From JAFAXA01 sp963777325 (GTDB lineage Bacteria > Pseudomonadota > Alphaproteobacteria > Acetobacterales > Acetobacteraceae), in assembly GCA_963777325.1 (NCBI GenBank), contig CAVZQE010000018.1:372001-436000 (forward strand): a stretch of DNA of 64,000 bases, read 5' to 3'. Below are positions 60,539-64,000 of this stretch, piece by piece. Position numbers and translations under genes: made by a program. Position 1 is the stretch's first letter. Every line of letters starts with the position of its first letter. Under the pieces are notes generated by a model. The model did not search any database, was not told the DNA's origin, and was given only the letters and a program-made list of their open reading frames with translations.

Positions 60539-60712
60539 GGTAGCCTCACTGTTGGGTGCGCGCCGGCGCGCTAACGCGCGCAAAACTGTCGCCCGGCGTG
60601 CACCAGCCTAGGAGGGCGGAATCCGAATTGTCCAGGCCGCTCCGGTGGTGCCCGGCTTCGTTACCTGAGAGAGTATCGCGGGAATAAAAAGTCGGCAGAT
60701 TGGAGGAGCGCC

Positions 60713-62073
60713 ATGGCTGACCGGAGCGTCGACGTTCAGGCGTTTCTGAACGAGCATCCGTTTTCGCGCTTCCAATGGGTGATCTTCGCGCTCTGCTTCT
60801 GCGTCGTGCTGCTGGATGGGTTCGACACCGCCGCCATCGGCTACATCGCTCCCTCCCTGATCTCCGAATGGCACATCGCGCGGCCGGATTCGGACCCGTG
60901 CTGAGCGCCGCCTTGTTCGGCCTGGCGGCCGGCGCCTTGTCGTCGGGGCCGCTTGCGGACCGGCTCGGCCGCAGGACCGTCCTCATCGGCGCCGTTCTCG
61001 TGTTCGGCGTCGCCTGCCTCGCCTCGGCCTTCTCGGGCTCGCTCCTCCATCTCGTGATCTGGCGCTTTGTCACGGGGCTCGGGCTGGGCGCGGCGATGCC
61101 GAACGCCGTCACGCTGATGAGCGAGTATTGTCCGGACGGACGCCGCGCCGTGCTCACCAACGCCATGTTCTGCGGCTTTCCGCTGGGCGCGGCGTTCGGC
61201 GGTTTTCTCGCCGCCTGGATGATCCCGCTCTGGGGCTGGCGCAGCGTGCTCCTGCTGGGCGCGATCACGCCGCTGGTGCTGGCGGCGGCGATGCTCGCGC
61301 TGCTGCCCGAATCGGTGCGCTACATGGTCGCGAACAACGCGCCCGCGGACCGCATCCGGACCGTGCTCCGCCGGGTCTCCGCGACGGCCGCCAGCGCCGC
61401 GCGGTTCGTCATGACGGAGAAGGCGCCGGCGGCGGGCGGCGCGAGCGGCCTCGGACTTGTGCTGTCGAAGCCATACCTGGCCGGTTCGGTGATGCTCTGG
61501 ATCGCCTATTTCATGGGGCTCGTGATCTTCTACGCGCTCATCAACTGGATGCCGATCCTGTTCAAGGACGCGGGCCTCTCGACGGAGGCCGCCGCGCTGA
61601 TCTCGGCCTTGTTCCCGCTAGGCGGCGTCGGCGCGATCCTGTTCGGCTGGCTGATGGACCGTTTCAACGGCAATCTCATCATCGCCGCCGGGTTCGCCCT
61701 CACGGCGGTCGCGATCTGGGCCATCGGCCACGCCGCCGGCACGCTCGGGCTGCTGATGGTCGTCGTGTTTATCGGCGGCACGCTCATGAACACGGCTCAA
61801 TCATCGCTGCCGGCGCTGGCGGCAGGCTATTATCCGACCCAGGGCCGCGCGACGGGCGTCGGCTGGATGCTGGGCCTCGGCCGTTTCGGCGGCATCGCCG
61901 GATCGTTCCTGGTGGCCGAACTGGCCCGCCGCAATCTCGCGTTCAGCGAAATCTTCACGATCGTCGCAATCCCCGGCTTGATCGCGGCGGCGGCGCTGGT
62001 CGTGAAACAGTTGGTCAGTCCCGAACGTCGCGGCATCGCGCCCGCGGAAAGGCGCGAAGTGCTGGGCCATTGA
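60713..62073 (+). pseudogene. MFS transporter, aromatic acid:H+ symporter (AAHS)-like (one frameshift)
   Basis: A 12-helix permease of about 454 residues. The N-terminus has VVLLDGFDTAAIGYIAPSL, the AAHS signature in helix 1, then PLADRLGRRTVLIGAVLVFG, the MFS loop 2-3 motif, and WRFVTGLGLGAAMPNAVTLM. The frame is lost near 60890, between HIARP and the expected DFGPVLSAALFGLAAGAL, by one missing base; everything after it is open. PcaK/MhpT-type members import 4-hydroxybenzoate, protocatechuate or related acids. The ATG follows GGAGGAGCG. Substrate not determinable; the adjacent NCS1 gene suggests small-molecule scavenging. Confidence 0.88.
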
Positions 62074-62254
62074 AGGAGTGGCGTGCTGCCCACTCGACGA
62101 TTCCTCGATCGAACCTGACGGTCCGCTCATCTAAGCTCTTCCAAGCATCGCGGGGTTTGTGATCGAGTATGGCTCCGCGAGTGTCGCCAGTCACAGAGCC
62201 AAATCACTTCGTCAACTGGTGGTTTCTTCGCCAAAAGAAGCGAGGTCCGCTGTC

Positions 62255-63775
62255 ATGAGCAACACCCGAGCTACACCCCCTGCCTTTATCCCGGGCACGG
62301 CGGCTTCCGGAACCGGCAGCCCAATGGCCAGCGACATCAGTTCCCGGCTCTACAACGTCGATCTGGCTCCGACCCAGCGACAGGGACGGCGCTGGACCGC
62401 CTACAGCATCTTCACGTTGTGGGGCAACGACGTGCACAGTCTGGGCAACTACACCTTCGCCATCGGCCTGTTCGCGTTGGGGCTGGGTGCATGGCAGATC
62501 CTGCTTTCCTTCCTTATCGGGGCGGCGCTGCTGTTCCTGCTGCTTACGTTGTCCGGTTACATGGGGGAAAAGACTGGAGGACCGTTCCCGGTTCTGAGCA
62601 GGATCGGCTTCGGAATTTGGGGAGGACAGATCCCCGCAATATTCCGTGGTGGTGTCGCCATCGTCTGGTTCGGCATTCAGACCTATCTTGCGTCGGTGGT
62701 CCTCAGAGTGCTGATCCTCGCGCTGGACCCGCAATGGGCTCCCTTGGACCAGAATTCGATTCTGGGGCTCTCGACGCTGGGCTGGATCTCGTTCGTCGCA
62801 CTGTGGATAATCCAGGTGATCATCGTCAGCTTCGGCATGGATATGATCCGCAAGTTCGAAGCGTTTTCCGGGCCTATCATCCTGCTCACCATGCTTGCCC
62901 TGGCCATCTGGATGTTCTTCCGGGCCGGAGGGTCGGTCGCCCTTGCCACGAGCAAGCCTCTCAAGGGCGGCGAGATGTGGCGAAATATCTTCGCGGCCGC
63001 CGCGCTGTGGATCGCGATCTACGGGACATTCGTGCTGAACTTTTGTGACTTCACCCGCAATGCAGTTTCCAAGGCGGCCATCGCCTATGGCAACTTCTTA
63101 GGCATCCCGTTAAACATGCTGTTCTTCGGGTGCATCGTCGTGGTGCTCTCCGGGGCGCAATACTCGATCGACGGACGCATCATTCAAAGCCCGGCGGACA
63201 TCGTCAGAATCATCCCCAACACCGCGCTCCTGGTGCTGGCTGCCCTGGCGCTGCTCATCGTCACCGTGGCGGTCAACCTGATGGCCAACTTCGTCGCGCC
63301 GATCTACATGCTTACCGACCTGTTCCCGCGCACCCTGACCTTCCGCAGCGCCAGTCTCGTCAGCGCGATCATCGGCCTGGTGATCTTGCCGTGGAAGCTC
63401 TACAACTCGCCGGTCATCATCGAGTATTTTCTGGGCGGGTTGGGAGCGATCCTTGGCCCGCTATTCGGGGTGATCATCACTGACTACTGGCTGATCCGCA
63501 AATCCCGGATCAACGTGCCGGATCTGTACACCGAGAAGCCGACGGGCGATTATCACTACTCTGGCGGCTTCAATCTAAGGGCACTGATCGCGGTGGTTCC
63601 CGCAGCCATCATCTCGATCATCATCGCCCTGCTTCCGCGCTTCGAAGAGTTCTCCGGATTTTCCTGGTTCATCGGCGCGGCTCTCGGGGCGATTCTTTAC
63701 CTGGTGGTCGCGGATCGGTCGGTGCCGATCCGGGACGTAAGCGGAGAGCCGATCGCGGTTCCTTCCGTTCACTGA
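62255..63775 (+). CDS. NCS1 family nucleobase/hydantoin:cation symporter
   Basis: The 506-residue protein has about 12 hydrophobic helices of the NCS1 family: YNVDLAPTQRQGRRWTAYSI before helix 1, LWGNDVHSLGNYTFAIGLFA, PVLSRIGFGIWGGQIPAIFR, WFGIQTYLAS, FCDFTRNA, FVAPIYMLTDLFPRTLTFRS and FGVIITDYWLIRK. These are the substrate-binding and cation-site regions of hydantoin, allantoin, uracil and cytosine transporters. The ATG at 62255 (MSNTRAT) is preferred over 62159. It is followed 28 nt later by a racemase gene, an arrangement typical of hydantoin or allantoin use, so hydantoin-type uptake is the best guess. The gene is less GC-rich than the region's average. Confidence 0.9.
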   Translation: MSNTRATPPAFIPGTAASGTGSPMASDISSRLYNVDLAPTQRQGRRWTAYSIFTLWGNDVHSLGNYTFAIGLFALGLGAWQILLSFLIGAALLFLLLTLSGYMGEKTGGPFPVLSRIGFGIWGGQIPAIFRGGVAIVWFGIQTYLASVVLRVLILALDPQWAPLDQNSILGLSTLGWISFVALWIIQVIIVSFGMDMIRKFEAFSGPIILLTMLALAIWMFFRAGGSVALATSKPLKGGEMWRNIFAAAALWIAIYGTFVLNFCDFTRNAVSKAAIAYGNFLGIPLNMLFFGCIVVVLSGAQYSIDGRIIQSPADIVRIIPNTALLVLAALALLIVTVAVNLMANFVAPIYMLTDLFPRTLTFRSASLVSAIIGLVILPWKLYNSPVIIEYFLGGLGAILGPLFGVIITDYWLIRKSRINVPDLYTEKPTGDYHYSGGFNLRALIAVVPAAIISIIIALLPRFEEFSGFSWFIGAALGAILYLVVADRSVPIRDVSGEPIAVPSVH

Positions 63776-63803
63776 TACACCCCTTTCCACGAAAGGAAAG
63801 ACC

Positions 63804-64000
63804 ATGCGCATCCTCGTCGTCAACGTAAACACCACCGAATCGATGACCGAGTCCATCGGCCGCGAAGCTGCCGCCGTTGCTTCCCCGGGAACGGAAGTCG
63901 TGCCCTTGACTCCGATCTTCGGCGCCGAGTCGGTGGAGGGAAACTACGAGAGCTACCTGGCCGCCATCGCCGTGATGGAAACGGTCAAGGCGTACCGGGA
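63804..64000 (+). CDS. Aspartate/glutamate (hydantoin) racemase family protein, 3' truncated by the window
   Basis: Only the first 65 residues are inside the window. They read MRILVVNVNTTESMTESIGR, then SPGTEVVPLTPIFGAESVEG and NYESYLAAIAVMETVKAYR. The N-x-N-T-T and SVEG-Y-E pattern is that of Asp/Glu/hydantoin racemases, which epimerise 5-substituted hydantoins or allantoin. AAAGGAAAG precedes the ATG. It follows the NCS1 permease by 28 nt, implying an operon for hydantoin or allantoin catabolism. Confidence 0.85.
   Translation, partial: MRILVVNVNTTESMTESIGREAAAVASPGTEVVPLTPIFGAESVEGNYESYLAAIAVMETVKAYR

Overview
The window is very GC-rich, densely packed bacterial DNA. Codon use, 4-nt ATGA/GTGA gene overlaps and gene content (paired half-size ChrA proteins, class II DAHP synthase, GH28, DUF3108 next to glmU-glmS, zf-CHCC protein next to polA, several UgpC-type ABC importers) point to an alphaproteobacterium, most likely Rhodospirillales/Acetobacteraceae. 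This assignment is inferred from family recognition; no rRNA or other taxonomic marker was examined.

Layout. 1-7.5 kb: the 3' part of etfA, a secreted GH28 polygalacturonase-like enzyme, a flavin reductase-like protein, a chromate-transporter pair, a LysE exporter, a mosaic scar built from chrA and K+-channel gene tails, a Uma2 protein, a TrkA/RCK K+ channel and tRNA-Val(CAC). 7.5-23.5 kb: mostly intact housekeeping genes: DUF3108, glmU-glmS (UDP-GlcNAc supply), gabD-gor, a three-PAS hybrid histidine kinase, an overlapping pncB / small gene / gltX set, class II DAHP synthase and a DUF2786 protein. 23.5-41 kb: carbohydrate/glycerol-phosphate uptake: ugpB-A-E-C, glpK, a second solute-binding protein/permease/permease operon whose probable ATPase (32430) is encoded about 4 kb away, plus a DapA-family aldolase, TPR protein, DUF4105 protein, esterase lipoprotein and phospholipase-D-like protein. 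41-46.5 kb: DUF4239, GYD, radical SAM, flavoprotein disulfide reductase, NAD-dependent epimerase and GFA proteins.

46.5-60.5 kb is the accessory part: a RES/Xre-MbcA-type toxin-antitoxin pair; a three-gene cassette of a small alpha/beta protein, a 108-aa protein with a repeated C-P-x-L-x-x-C tail, and a radical SAM/SPASM maturase (a probable RiPP system and the best candidate for something new); tRNA-Arg(CCG); zf-CHCC and polA; then a ~1,770-codon DUF4011 / SF1 helicase / MTES_1575 (Vsr-like) nuclease resembling a single-gene antiphage system. 60.7-64 kb: an AAHS-type MFS transporter, an NCS1 permease and the start of a hydantoin/Asp-Glu racemase.

Caution about reading frames: many genes between about 24.7 and 61 kb, most densely 28.9-47.6 kb and including essential polA, are broken by single-base indels while their starts, ribosome binding sites, stop/start overlaps and catalytic motifs are intact. 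This looks more like residual sequencing error than gene decay. Such genes are typed 'pseudogene' only because the frame is broken in the sequence as given; their coordinates span the reconstructed gene.
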